Positions 45,853 to 53,597 of a stretch of 64,000 bases of DNA are shown here, one piece after another. The position numbers were made by a program, and so were the translations under genes. The stretch comes from Bacteroidales bacterium. GTDB taxonomy: Bacteria; Bacteroidota; Bacteroidia; Bacteroidales; Bacteroidaceae. The stretch is from the NCBI GenBank assembly GCA_004558535.1, contig SFCP01000001.1, positions 3,816 through 67,815 of the forward strand. Reading direction: 5' to 3'. How positions within the stretch are numbered: position 1 is the first letter of the stretch; every line of letters begins with the position of its first letter. Under the pieces are notes generated by a model, which was given only the letters and a program-made list of their open reading frames with translations, ran no database searches and was not told the origin of the DNA.

Positions 45853-46152
45853 AAAGTGCATAGAAGTGCATGAGTAGATTTAACTTAAACTATTCTAAAG
45901 GTCGTTTTTGTGCCGGATTTTTCCTATTGAGTGCCGGCGGAATTTTTCTAAGTGCTGCCTGTTTTCAATGAATCGGGACATAGATAAAACCAAGTGCTTT
46001 GTAGTTTTGAGCAAGTGCCGGATAGTTTTGCTCGCAGGCAGGACCTAAAAAAGGAGGAAGCCGGTTGCTGTGTGCGGCTTCCTCCTTTGCTGGGACAAAT
46101 ATACTACATTTTTCAGCGAAAAGCAAATGCGGTCTTTCCCGTTTTAACATTT
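45853..46152 (-). repeat. Cassette repeat copy 5 (reverse, best full-length example)
   Basis: Reading the minus strand: edge AAATGTTAAAACGGG; TTTG 46124-46127, 20 bp, TATATTTG 46096-46103; seven bases; stem AAAGGAGGAAGCCG pairing with CGGCTTCCTCCTTT (about 46050-46088) and a T-run; 21-bp units (CAAAACTATCCGGCACTTGCT, CAAAACTACAAAGCACTTGGT and more degenerate ones); right edge GTTTAAGTTAAATCTACTCATGCACTTC. The frame ATG TTA AAA stays open for about 60 codons. It lies between gltBD and the 1148-aa protein gene, downstream of the latter and pointing the same way. Confidence 0.85.
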
Positions 46153-46185
46153 GTCCGGTCGCCTTGCTGTCAGCGTCAAGACGCA

Positions 46186-46214
46186 ACAAAGCCCGGCGAT
46201 TTGCCGGGCTTTGT
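46186..46214 (-). terminator. Terminator of the 1148-aa protein gene
   Basis: ACAAAGCCCGGC at 46186-46197 pairs perfectly with GCCGGGCTTTGT at 46203-46214; the minus-strand 3' side ends TTTGTTG. Confidence 0.75.
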
Positions 46215-46238
46215 CATTTGAGGTATGTCAAGGGAAGA

Positions 46239-49200
46239 TTACTTCACGATGAACTTCTTGCCGTTCATGATGTAGACACCCTTCGGCAGGTTCTGCAGAG
46301 CGTTGCCCACCTTGGCGTCCTTGCGAACGAGGATACCGGAAACGGTGTAGACATTGCCGCTTTCCTTGCGAATAACGGTAGCATTCTGGATGCCGGTCGG
46401 CATGCCGACGGTGTATTCACCCTCTTCTTCGGTTTCGGGCACGTTCTTCAGGTAACCGCTGCCGGCTGCGATGGTTTCGAAGCCTTCGGCGCTGTAGAGC
46501 TCGTGGCCGATGAAGATACCGGCAGCGTAGGGAGCTTCAATTGTGCTGAATGTACCAATCAGTCCGTTCTGCTCGATGGGCTCGTAGTTGTAGGTCATGC
46601 CGAGCAAGGCTTCGAGAGAAAGGAAGTTATCATGGAATACCATCAGCTGGCTCTCGGAAGGATCTTCGGTATCGCCGGTTTCAACGATGAACGGAGTACC
46701 TGCGGGAATCGTTTCGTCCTCAGCGTATGCCATCAGCTGCAGTTCGCCATTCTTCTGGCCCAATACCTTGTAAGCAGTAGTACCCTCTGCTCCAGCCATG
46801 ACTGCTGTGCTTTCGAAGGGCAGTACCACAACTTGCAGGGCGTCGGCCTGAATGGGCCATGCAGCCATTTCCATATCGTAGGACTCTACTTCGGTGAAAT
46901 TGAAGCGGGCGTTGATGTCATCGGCGTCGTAGTAGGTTACGATGTAGCCGGTGGGCTCGGTGTTTACATAGTGACCGTCAGCCATCATCAGGGAGAGGAC
47001 GCCGGCAATCTTGGGCGAAACGAATTCAAATGCGCTGGGCGTGGTCGAGAATGCGAGGTGCGAGCCTTCGTCAACGGATTCGGGATCTTCTACGCCGTCG
47101 TAGATGTTCTTCAGATAGAGACCCGTACCGAGGTTCTTGAATGCATAGCCTTCGCCGCAGGTTTCAACCAACCAGAGGGTGTTGATGCGGTAGGCGATGT
47201 TGGCGTCACCGCTGTAGCCCCACCATGCAGTTTCTTCGAGGTCGCAGTTGGGAGCATATACATACTGACCATAGATGTCTTCGTTGTCGGAAGCGCTGGT
47301 GATCTGGTAAACCTTGCCTGCTTCGGGCACGATCATCTTGCCGTTGAAGGCCTTGATGGCAGCGTTCATCTGATCTTCGTAGGTCTTCAGCTCTGCGAGC
47401 GTGAGGATCTTGCCGTCGATGTCAGCTTCTACTTTGTTAACGACAGCCTGGAGCTCATCCTTGGCACCTGCCTCGAAGTAACCCATTTCGGTTCCTTCTA
47501 CAGCACCTTCGATCAAGCCCTTAGCGGTTTCGATGAGGGCTTCCAGTGTAGCGGGATCGGGATAAGCCTCATAGTATGCGTCGATAGCTTCTTCCAGTTC
47601 GGTGTAAACTGCTTCGGTGAACTCACCGGCAGCGATTTCAGCCTCGGCAGCTGCGATGGCAGCTTCCAGACGTGCTTTTACTTCGGCGGGAATCAAGGCT
47701 GCGCGAGGATCGTCGCCCAGGTTCTCGTACACGCGGAATTCGCTGGCGTTCCACCAAGGTACGGTGGTCGTCGTAACGCCGTCTTCCAGCGTGATGGTGC
47801 GGCACTGTGTAGAAGGATTGATACCGTACTGCGGAGTCTTGGTTACCTCGAAGCGGAGGTACTGTGCGGGCTGCGGCAGGTCAATCTTCAGGATGGCCAC
47901 GTGCTGTGCCTTTGTGGCACCGCTGTAGACGCCGTCGTAGGTGTAGTCGATTGTATCATTGTCAACCAGCTTCACGCCCCAAGCCGTGGTGTGGTTGTCG
48001 GGGTCTTCGCCGTCGTCAATCGTGTAGAGGTTGAAGCGAGAGGGTGCGCAGTTGTAGCTGGTGTTCGGACGGCGTGCAATCTTGATGAAGATATTCTGCA
48101 CTTCCTTGCCCAGGTCTACGTCGATCCAGTCGAAGTTGGCATCGGAGACGCCGCCGCTCCAGTTCGTGTGGTAGAATGTGGTCGTGTTTGCGTCGAAGAG
48201 GTTGTCGATGCTGCCTTCGTTGGGTTCGGTGTGGTTGCCGATGGCCGTAGTAACCAAGCCTTCAGCCGAGAAGTCGCCGTCGAAGGTGCAATCCGACAGG
48301 GCATCGAAGGCATGGAGAGCCTGATTGGCCTGTGCGAGCAGTTCGGTCAGCTTCGTAGCGCTCTGTACGGAGTCAGCCTGTGCCTGCAGAGCTTCGATGA
48401 CTGCGGGATCGGCAGCGAGAACCAGGTGGAGGTTACCACCGGCAGTAGCATCGTTCCAGGTAACGGCCTTGTAGCTGCCATCACAGTGCATGAGTTTGCC
48501 ACCCTGCGAGATGTCGAAGAAGGCGGCCTGCGGACGCGGGAAAGTATAAGCGGCTACCGGCTCCTTGCTGACGGGGAACTGAGCGGAAGTACCGGGAGCG
48601 GTACCCATATAGCGGCCCGTAGCGAAGTTGCGCATGTAGTAAGTATCCTTTTCCTTGGCAGGAACGAGCTCCCAGATTACGTTGGCGTTGCTGAGAGTCC
48701 AGGTTTCGGGAGCGCTCCAGCTTTGAGCGTAGGTTCCGGCACCGGTATCTCTCAGGGCATCCTGCGAGCGCTGTGCGATGAAGATGAAGTAGCCGGCCTT
48801 GATGGGGTTGCGGGAAGCGTCAACTGCTTCGAAGGCAGCTACGATGTCTGCTGCGCACTGGTTGTACTCAGCTTCGGCGGCGCTGGAGTTCTGTGCCAAG
48901 ACGATAGCCTGTTGATAAACTTGATAGAGTTTGTCGTAGACAGCCTGATCGCCGATCTGGCCGGGGTTAACACCTACGGGGTAGTTTTCCTCGTTCACAT
49001 CGATGGTGAAGTACTTGTTGAAAGTCACCATGAACTTCTCGTAGGCGCTCATCTGACGCTCGGAAGCTTCATAGATGAACCAGTTGCTGGTGTCCCAGTA
49101 GCTCCAAGTGGCGGGGTTGGCACCGAAAGAGATGTAATTCTGGCTGTTGGGATCGCAGAGTACCCAAGCGCCTTGTGCCTCGGCACCGGCATTCGGACCG

Positions 49201-49685
49201 GCTTCGCCTGCATCAGTCAGACCCATAACGGCCTCGGAGTATTCGTCCCAATTCTCAGCGTCCATGACGCCATTCTGGTATTCCTTGGCCTTACGAGCCG
49301 TGAACTGGAATGCGCTGCTCTTGCTCTTGGTGTAGTGACCCTCGGTGTCATTGTAGGCACAGAGGTACTTGCCGTTCTCCAGGTTCTTCAGTACAAAGAC
49401 TTTGAATACCTGGCCATCGGCTGTGCTCTTGGTCTGTCCCGTCTCTATAAAGCTGTAGATACAGGAGGTGTTGACCTCAGCCACACATTCGTCGGAACCA
49501 CTGTTCAGATACTTGCTCTCTGACCAGTAGGCGGTACCAACGCCTTCTTGCAGAACGTAGTAATGGTCTTCGCCGGGAATAATCTCGGTGGCCACCGTTT
49601 CACTGACGTTCCATCCACGCTGCGCCTGTGCCGTACCTGCTACGAGAAACAGCATAAGCGCAAGAAAACTGTAGATTTTTTTCAT
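46239..49685 (-). CDS. Large exported protein with discoidin- and FIVAR-like modules and a C-terminal sorting-like domain
   Basis: The 1148-aa protein has a signal peptide (MKKIYSFLALMLFLVAGTAQ). The N-terminal third repeats an aromatic/Asn-rich beta pattern (AYWSESKYLNSGSDE; YFIFIAQRSQDALRD). A discoidin (F5/8 type C)-like segment follows at about residues 480-640 (FDANTTTFYHTNWSGG; IDVDLGKEVQNIFIKI; YLRFEVTKTP). Helical FIVAR-like repeats cover about 650-780 (LEAAIAAAEAEIAAGEF; AGAKDELQAVVNKVEADIDG). The C-terminus reads VYTVSGILVRKDAKVGNALQ then LPKGVYIMNGKKFIVK, close to the type A sorting domains of type IX secretion, although similar tails also occur in genera without that system. A carbohydrate- or host-adhesion role is inference. 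TACCTTTA at 49729-49736 (minus) may be its -7 element. Confidence 0.75.
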   Translation of the reverse strand: MKKIYSFLALMLFLVAGTAQAQRGWNVSETVATEIIPGEDHYYVLQEGVGTAYWSESKYLNSGSDECVAEVNTSCIYSFIETGQTKSTADGQVFKVFVLKNLENGKYLCAYNDTEGHYTKSKSSAFQFTARKAKEYQNGVMDAENWDEYSEAVMGLTDAGEAGPNAGAEAQGAWVLCDPNSQNYISFGANPATWSYWDTSNWFIYEASERQMSAYEKFMVTFNKYFTIDVNEENYPVGVNPGQIGDQAVYDKLYQVYQQAIVLAQNSSAAEAEYNQCAADIVAAFEAVDASRNPIKAGYFIFIAQRSQDALRDTGAGTYAQSWSAPETWTLSNANVIWELVPAKEKDTYYMRNFATGRYMGTAPGTSAQFPVSKEPVAAYTFPRPQAAFFDISQGGKLMHCDGSYKAVTWNDATAGGNLHLVLAADPAVIEALQAQADSVQSATKLTELLAQANQALHAFDALSDCTFDGDFSAEGLVTTAIGNHTEPNEGSIDNLFDANTTTFYHTNWSGGVSDANFDWIDVDLGKEVQNIFIKIARRPNTSYNCAPSRFNLYTIDDGEDPDNHTTAWGVKLVDNDTIDYTYDGVYSGATKAQHVAILKIDLPQPAQYLRFEVTKTPQYGINPSTQCRTITLEDGVTTTTVPWWNASEFRVYENLGDDPRAALIPAEVKARLEAAIAAAEAEIAAGEFTEAVYTELEEAIDAYYEAYPDPATLEALIETAKGLIEGAVEGTEMGYFEAGAKDELQAVVNKVEADIDGKILTLAELKTYEDQMNAAIKAFNGKMIVPEAGKVYQITSASDNEDIYGQYVYAPNCDLEETAWWGYSGDANIAYRINTLWLVETCGEGYAFKNLGTGLYLKNIYDGVEDPESVDEGSHLAFSTTPSAFEFVSPKIAGVLSLMMADGHYVNTEPTGYIVTYYDADDINARFNFTEVESYDMEMAAWPIQADALQVVVLPFESTAVMAGAEGTTAYKVLGQKNGELQLMAYAEDETIPAGTPFIVETGDTEDPSESQLMVFHDNFLSLEALLGMTYNYEPIEQNGLIGTFSTIEAPYAAGIFIGHELYSAEGFETIAAGSGYLKNVPETEEEGEYTVGMPTGIQNATVIRKESGNVYTVSGILVRKDAKVGNALQNLPKGVYIMNGKKFIVK

Positions 49686-49983
49686 TGAACTTTTGGTATT
49701 AGATTAAACATGTTAGAGAATTTCGCGGTAAAGGTAAGGATTTAATTTCAGATATACACAAGCCTCTCGCTCACTTTTTGCTTTATTCTGTGTTTTTTTA
49801 GGATTTGCCGTCTGCGATAGCGTTTCTAAGCAGGTGTAGTGCCGCTTAATATTTATGTACTCCGCCCATCGGCGTCGCGAGACGGCCCTTGGGATTTTCG
49901 GGGGCGTATGCGGGTCATTGCCTGACGACGCGGCGTGCACCGGCAGGGCCGCAGCAGGCCCGTGAAGGGCTGACGGCAGTGCC

Positions 49984-50316
49984 GAAGTGCATAGTTGCAT
50001 TAACATTTATAACTTTTGGTGACAATTCCGCAGTAGTTTTGTGTCTCCAAAATCCTGTGTGCGGAAATCGTTCCGGCGGGCGGAACGAACGAAGTGCCTT
50101 GTAGTTTTGCGCAAGTGCTTTGTAATTTTTTCCAAGTGCTTTGTAGTTTTACGCAAGTGCTGCCTGCGAATGGCCTCCGCCGCCTGTCGAGTGCGGGTGG
50201 GCTACCCAAAAAATGCCGGAGCAGGCTTGCATTTGCCGCAAGTCTGCTCCGGTGTAATACAAAGATAATACATTTTTTGCCGAAATCCAAATCGTCGGAT
50301 TTCGCGTTAACATTTC
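49984..50316 (-). repeat. Cassette repeat copy 7 (reverse, divergent hairpin)
   Basis: The minus-strand promoter is TTTG 50288-50291, 20 bp, TATCTTTG 50260-50267. Seven bases later a different stem, CCGGAGCAGACTTGC (50238-50252) with GCAAGCCTGCTCCGG (50216-50230), is followed by six T (50208-50213). Three clean 21-bp units lie at about 50090-50158 (GTAAAACTACAAAGCACTTGG, AAAAAATTACAAAGCACTTGC, GCAAAACTACAAGGCACTTCG). The right edge near 49984-50015 keeps ATGCACTTC. The flanks 49740-49983 and 50317-50530 show no gene. Confidence 0.8.
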
Positions 50317-50530
50317 AGGAAATTCCCACGCGGGGCGGGTGGCTATCCCCTTCTACCTTGCGGGGATATCGTTGGCCGCCTGTGCCCTGTGCGCCCTTCG
50401 CCGCGCGCTGCTTCGGGGTGGTTGCTGCATCGGGTGCATGCTATGCAGGAAGGGTGGTCGAGGTGTGGCGGGCGAGCTGCTCGAGGGGCTGCCGGGTGCG
50501 TGCCCGGTGGTGTGGATGGGGAGGGTAGGG

Positions 50531-50896
50531 CTACACGCCGACGGAGTTGCCGATGATGATGCTCAGTACGATGGCCGTGATGGCGGCATAGATCCAGTCG
50601 TGCTCCTTGATAAAGTCGACCAGGGAGAGGGCGACGCGCAGGATGGGCGTCAGGAGGAGTGCTATGACGCCCATCTGTATCCAGCTTTGGGCATTCATGG
50701 CGCGGATGCCGGCCCAGATGCCCGACAGGGTGGTGTATTCCTGCGGATGCGCCTCGTCGTAGGAGAAGCCGGTGTAGTCCGGCATGGTTTCAGCTCCGTG
50801 CTTCCACAGATAGATAGCGCCGCCGATGGCTGCGATGACGCAGGCCACCGAAACGCCGATGCGTAGGGTGCGGCTGATCAGTATTTGGATGTTCAT
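50531..50896 (-). CDS. DUF1634 small membrane protein
   Basis: The 121-aa protein is read from the ATG at 50896, 20 bp after the TSUP gene. Three hydrophobic helices are visible: LRIGVSVACVIAAIGGAIYL, WIQMGVIALLLTPILRVALS and WIYAAITAIVLSIII. DUF1634 proteins are nearly always encoded beside TauE/SafE-type exporters, as here, and are thought to be accessory subunits or partners; their biochemical role is unknown. It is the last gene of the minus-strand run that starts at murC. No terminator is obvious downstream; cassette copy 7 lies about 215 bp further on. Confidence 0.82.
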   Translation of the reverse strand: MNIQILISRTLRIGVSVACVIAAIGGAIYLWKHGAETMPDYTGFSYDEAHPQEYTTLSGIWAGIRAMNAQSWIQMGVIALLLTPILRVALSLVDFIKEHDWIYAAITAIVLSIIIGNSVGV

Positions 50897-50916
50897 GGCG
50901 GGGATGCAGTTTGAGA

Positions 50917-51753
50917 TTAGAACTTGCCGGTGACGCCCTGGTAGATCATGTTGATGGCTACCAGCAGGATGGCTACGCAGAAGATTTGCCGCAGCAGGCG
51001 TACGTCCAGTTTCTTCAGCAGCCGTGCGCCGGTCAGGGCACCGAAGAGCACGCCAATCAGCACGGGGCAGGCGATGCCCGGCACGATGTTGCCGCGCTGG
51101 ATGTAGACGACGGCCGAGGCGCAGGCTGTGACGCCCATCATGAAGTTGGAAGTCGTGGTGCTTACCTTGAACGGTACTTTCATGATGCCGTCCATGGCGA
51201 TGACTTTCAGTACGCCGCTGCCGATGCCCAGTATGCCGCTGAGTACGCCGGCGATGAGCATGACGGAAAAGCCGCCGCCCACGTGGCGCAGTTCGTAGTG
51301 CTTCATCGAACCGTCTTTCTGCGGCCATGTCCCGAAGAGCTTCAGTCGGCGGGCCATCTCCGAGCCTTTCACGCCGTCGTGGTCGCTCTTGCGGCGCTGC
51401 TGCATGGCTGCGGTGAGAATAAGCACGCATCCGTAGATAATGGCGATGGCACTGTTGTTCAGCCATACGGCGACAATGGCACCCACTACGGCGCCGATGG
51501 TCGTGGCTATTTCGAGGAACATGCCCAGCCGGATGTTGGTAATGCCCTCCTTGACGTAGGCACTGCCCGATCCGCTGGACGTAGCGATAGACGCCACCAA
51601 TGCAGCGCCGATGGCGTAGTGGAAATCCACGCCGAAGCCCAGGGTGAGCACGGGGATGACCACCACGCCGCCGCCCAGACCTGTGAGCGAGCCAAGCAAG
51701 CCCGCTGCGTAGGCACTCAGCAGCAGGATAAGGGTAAATACAAGAACGGTCAT
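50917..51753 (-). CDS. TSUP (TauE/SafE, DUF81) family membrane transporter
   Basis: The 278-aa protein has eight or so helices in two halves, each with a Gly-rich family motif: LLGSLTGLGGGVVVIPVLTL near the start and AGVLSGILGIGSGVLKVIA in the second half. GNIVPGIACPVLIGVLFGAL and LRQIFCVAILLVAINMIY end the protein. Relatives export sulfite, sulfoacetate or other organosulfur anions. The substrate here is unknown. The start codon lies 1 bp after the yqeY stop, so translation is probably coupled, and the DUF1634 gene follows. Confidence 0.88.
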   Translation of the reverse strand: MTVLVFTLILLLSAYAAGLLGSLTGLGGGVVVIPVLTLGFGVDFHYAIGAALVASIATSSGSGSAYVKEGITNIRLGMFLEIATTIGAVVGAIVAVWLNNSAIAIIYGCVLILTAAMQQRRKSDHDGVKGSEMARRLKLFGTWPQKDGSMKHYELRHVGGGFSVMLIAGVLSGILGIGSGVLKVIAMDGIMKVPFKVSTTTSNFMMGVTACASAVVYIQRGNIVPGIACPVLIGVLFGALTGARLLKKLDVRLLRQIFCVAILLVAINMIYQGVTGKF

Positions 51754-51754
51754 T

Positions 51755-52207
51755 TTAGGCTTGCAGCAGTTCCTTTACTTTTGTGGAGATAGCTTTTCCA
51801 TCCGCCTTACCGGCCAATTGCTTGGTGGCTGCGCCCATTACTTTGCCCATGTCTTTGGGGGAAGTGGCGCCCACGGCGGCGATGATTTCGCGTAGTGCGC
51901 TTTCCAGTTCCTCGGCAGAGAGTTGTTTGGGCAGGTAGCCCTCGATGACAGCGGCCTGTGCAGCCTCCTCTTCGGCCAGGTCCGGGCGGTTTTGCTCGGT
52001 GTAGAGAGCGGCGGTGTCGCGTCCCTGTTTGGCCAGCTTGGCCAGGATTTTCAGGGCGTCGGCATCGGCGAGCGTGTCATTGGCTCCCGGAGCGGTTTTG
52101 GCCTCGATGAAGTATTTCTTGATGTTGCGCAGGGCTTGCAGGCGCACTTTGTCTTTGGCCTTCATGGCCTCGATGATGTCTTTGCTGACTTGTTCGAAGA
52201 TAGTCAT
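51755..52207 (-). CDS. yqeY: GatB/YqeY domain protein
   Basis: The 150-aa protein is the usual stand-alone YqeY size. The family pattern is clear: MTIFEQVSKDIIEAMKAKDK, LQALRNIKKYFIEAKTA, GRDTAALYTEQNRPDLAEEE, IEGYLPKQLSAEELESALRE and the end TSPKDMGKVMGAATKQLAGKADGK. It is related to the tail domain of the GatB amidotransferase subunit and probably binds tRNA, but its cellular task is not established. In Bacteroidota it commonly follows ftsZ, as it does here after the second ftsZ copy with a 26-bp gap. Confidence 0.92.
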   Translation of the reverse strand: MTIFEQVSKDIIEAMKAKDKVRLQALRNIKKYFIEAKTAPGANDTLADADALKILAKLAKQGRDTAALYTEQNRPDLAEEEAAQAAVIEGYLPKQLSAEELESALREIIAAVGATSPKDMGKVMGAATKQLAGKADGKAISTKVKELLQA

Positions 52208-52233
52208 GGTGTATGTTTTTGTGATGAGTGTAG

Positions 52234-53532
52234 TCAGAATAGTATGGGCTCGGCCGGTTCGTCGGTTGCCGCGGCTTGCTGTGTTTCGCCGGAAGGCATC
52301 TGGTCGTTTTTCTGCAGGCTTTCGATGTGCTGCAGGGCTTCGTGGGAGCGCTTTGCGGTGGGCGAGCAGTCCACGGCATGGATGAGGTTTTCGTTTTCCA
52401 GGTCTTCGGTGCGGAAGAGGTAGGTGCGCGGTTTCCTGCGTCGCTTCTGGTGATTGCCGGCCTTTCCGTAGATGGTATTGCGGAGGTTGAGGCGTTCCAG
52501 TTCCTTGTCGGTAAGCGGTCTGTCTGCTTCTTGTTTTTTCGTGGAGGCCGTCGGTTTTTCAAAAAGTCCGAATCCCGAGGCCAGAATGGTGATTTTCACC
52601 TTTTTGCCAAGGCTGTTGTCGCAGGCCATGCCCCATTTCGTTTCCACGTCCTGCTGAAATCCCTGCATGAAGTCGTTGATTTCGTCGATTTCGCGCATCA
52701 TCAGCTGGTGTTGCTGCTCCTGCGAGAAAGTGATGCAGAGGATAATTCGTTTTGAAGCGTAGATGTCGTTGTTGTTGAGCAGGGGCGAGTGGAGTGCGTT
52801 GCGGATGGCTTGGATTACGCGGCTTTCGCCCTCGCCGTAGCCTGTCGACATGACCGATATGCCGCCGTCGCGGAGCACGGTGCAGACGTCGCAGAAGTCC
52901 AGTCCCACGCGGCCGTGCATCGAAATGATTTCGACGATGCTCCCGGCTGCCACTTTCAGGGTGTCGTCCGCTTTGGCAAAGGCGTTGATGACGGACAGGT
53001 CGCTGTAGATGTCGCAGAGGCGCTGGTTGTTGATGACGAGCAGTGCGTCCACCTCCTTGGCGATGGCTTCCACGCCGTCGAGCGCCTTGTCGATGCGCTT
53101 TTCGCGTTCAAATAGGAAGGGTGTGGTCACGATGCCCACCGTCAGAATGCCTTTTTTCTTGGCTTCGCGGGCGATGACGGGCGAGGCGCCTGTGCCGGTG
53201 CCGCCGCCCATGCCTGCGGTGATGAAGACCATTTTTGTCTCCTTGTCCAGTACGCGGCGGATATCCTCGATGTGCGCTTCCGCCAGTTCCCGACCTTTTT
53301 CCGGATCTCCTCCGCAGCCCAGTCCGGGACCTATCTGCAGGCGGTCGGGCACGGGAGAGTCGTCGAGAGACTTCTTGTCGCTGTTGCAAACCAGGAAGCG
53401 CACGTCCGGAATGTTGCAGCGGAACATATGGGCTACGGCATTGCATCCACCGCCGCCCACACCGATGATTTTGATGATGGCGGGGGAGTCGGGAATGGCC
53501 AGCTCAACGAGCAGTGCATCGGATTTGGACAT
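52234..53532 (-). CDS. Second FtsZ-family protein (paralog in tandem)
   Basis: The 432-aa protein is read from the ATG at 53532. It aligns along its whole length with the ftsZ product just upstream. The GTP-binding motifs remain (IGVGGGGCNAV at 23-33; the tubulin signature GGGTGTGASP at 109-118). The synergy (T7) loop reads GLDFCDV instead of NLDFRDV, so the consensus Asn is Gly while both Asp are kept. The C-terminal tail shares RTYLFRTEDLENENLI and PTAKRSHEAL with its sister but ends differently (DEPAEPILF). It may co-polymerise with or regulate FtsZ; this is inference. Gap to ftsZ is 65 bp. Confidence 0.88.
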   Translation of the reverse strand: MSKSDALLVELAIPDSPAIIKIIGVGGGGCNAVAHMFRCNIPDVRFLVCNSDKKSLDDSPVPDRLQIGPGLGCGGDPEKGRELAEAHIEDIRRVLDKETKMVFITAGMGGGTGTGASPVIAREAKKKGILTVGIVTTPFLFEREKRIDKALDGVEAIAKEVDALLVINNQRLCDIYSDLSVINAFAKADDTLKVAAGSIVEIISMHGRVGLDFCDVCTVLRDGGISVMSTGYGEGESRVIQAIRNALHSPLLNNNDIYASKRIILCITFSQEQQHQLMMREIDEINDFMQGFQQDVETKWGMACDNSLGKKVKITILASGFGLFEKPTASTKKQEADRPLTDKELERLNLRNTIYGKAGNHQKRRRKPRTYLFRTEDLENENLIHAVDCSPTAKRSHEALQHIESLQKNDQMPSGETQQAAATDEPAEPILF

Positions 53533-53597
53533 GGTGAATGCGGTCTTAGGGGGAAGCAAAGGGCAGCTATTTTGCCGGAAAAGCCGGCTGGCCGTCA

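Noticed and set aside
46065..49523. 1152-codon plus-strand frame opposite the exported multidomain protein
   Set aside because: The minus-strand frame has a signal peptide, recognisable modules and a sorting-like tail; the plus frame has none and begins inside a cassette repeat.
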